NCBI GenBank assembly: GCA_023386155.1
Contig: JAEWKH010000137.1
Span: forward strand, 1-60,154
Reading direction: 5' to 3'
Length of the DNA stretch: 60,154 bases
Source of the DNA: Pseudomonadota bacterium
Lineage (GTDB): Bacteria > Pseudomonadota > Alphaproteobacteria > Rhizobiales > Beijerinckiaceae
Below the pieces are notes generated by a model. The model saw nothing but the letters and a program-made list of their open reading frames with translations. It was not told the DNA's origin and ran no database searches. Every line of letters begins with the position of its first letter. The first letter of the stretch is position 1. The position numbers and the translations under genes were made by a program. Positions 59,821 to 60,154 of the stretch are shown one piece after another.

Positions 59821-59829
59821 CCCGTTCGC

Positions 59830-60087
59830 TCAGCGCCGAACCATCCTGCAACGCTGGACCCGTTCCCTGACGATCCTGCCCCTGACGCGCTTGGTCACGG
59901 TTTCCCACTTGCAGACGCGGTGCGGACGGGCGAAGCGGCGGTCGGGACGATATTGAGCGAAGGTGACATCGGCTTTGGACGAGACGTCCGGAATGCGCAC
60001 AAGAGGTTGAGCCTGCGAGGCAGGCCCGCTGAGGCTGACAAATCCAGCCAGGGCGACAGCGGCGAGCGCGAATTTTCCAAAAGTCAT
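59830..60087 (-). CDS. Small secreted hypothetical protein
   Basis: An 85-residue protein with a signal peptide (KFALAAVALAGFVSLSGPAS, cut near QAQP) and a basic mature part. RRFARPHRVCKWETVTKRVR and ERVQRCRMVRR hold two cysteines that may form a disulfide. Small secreted proteins with a Cys-x-Trp-Glu/Arg pattern are widespread in Hyphomicrobiales with no known role. Shine-Dalgarno AAGGATC precedes the ATG. The terminator directly after the stop supports a real gene. Confidence 0.7.
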   Translation of the reverse strand: MTFGKFALAAVALAGFVSLSGPASQAQPLVRIPDVSSKADVTFAQYRPDRRFARPHRVCKWETVTKRVRGRIVRERVQRCRMVRR

Positions 60088-60154
60088 AAGTGATCCTTGT
60101 CTTTTTGAGCCCCCGCCGCGGCAAAGACACCCGATGGAACTAACAATGAGTTAA

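Overview
The window is 60 kb of GC-rich chromosome from an alphaproteobacterium, most probably of the order Hyphomicrobiales and perhaps close to Microvirga or Methylobacterium. This is inferred from the Porin_2-type porin, the BA14K protein, the HWE-type histidine kinase, the DUF2218 and DUF6454 proteins, the rpoZ-rsh-pyrE / smpB-dapA neighbourhood, and many dispersed palindromic intergenic repeats. No phage, integrase, transposase or CRISPR array was seen.

Layout. 1-9.8 kb is housekeeping: rpoZ, rsh (ppGpp synthetase/hydrolase), a class-I glutamine-amidotransferase-like hydrolase, pyrE, a NYN-domain protein, an ACT protein, smpB, dapA and a soluble lytic transglycosylase. 9.8-12.1 kb holds an alpha/beta hydrolase and a major porin. 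12.7-17.8 kb is a tyrosine/homogentisate catabolic cluster: marR-maiA-hpd on the minus strand, and fumarylacetoacetase plus a VOC protein on the plus strand. A TakP-like TRAP binding protein lies between them, and two palindromic operators precede marR. 17.9-25.7 kb has dodecin, a DUF6454 protein, an AT-richer patch with a PLAT-like protein and a tandem repeat, a 963-residue RTX protein and the ABC-F ATPase Uup.

25.8-37.8 kb holds an orphan Cache-HAMP-PAS-HWE kinase, a coniferyl-type aldehyde dehydrogenase, and a dipeptide-type ABC transporter (fused double ATPase, binding protein, two permeases). The transporter is interleaved with an aldehyde dehydrogenase, an SDR, a DUF2218 protein and a small DUF559 nuclease-like gene that ends in a GC-rich inverted repeat. 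37.8-44.7 kb has a luciferase-like monooxygenase, a second TakP-like protein, a secreted unknown, a PhnA-like protein, slyX, trhO and an amidase. 45-51.4 kb has a Crp/Fnr regulator, several small unknown genes, a LivJ-type binding protein paired with a sarcosine-oxidase-like flavoenzyme, and a YidB-like protein. Near 51.8 kb is tRNA-Ser(GCT), then a BA14K protein. 53-55 kb is nirK-nirV with a candidate NnrR/FNR-type box. The window ends with an RND efflux pump and two small unknown genes.

Four dispersed repeat families recur (called A-D here). Family A is a bipartite, double-hairpin element of about 115 bp. Families A and B often begin with the TAG that is also the stop codon of the preceding gene. 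These elements, the DUF559/inverted-repeat arrangement, and the pairing of a keto-acid-type binding protein with 4-hydroxyphenylpyruvate dioxygenase are the most interesting observations. All functions are read from the sequence and family knowledge alone; no database search was run.
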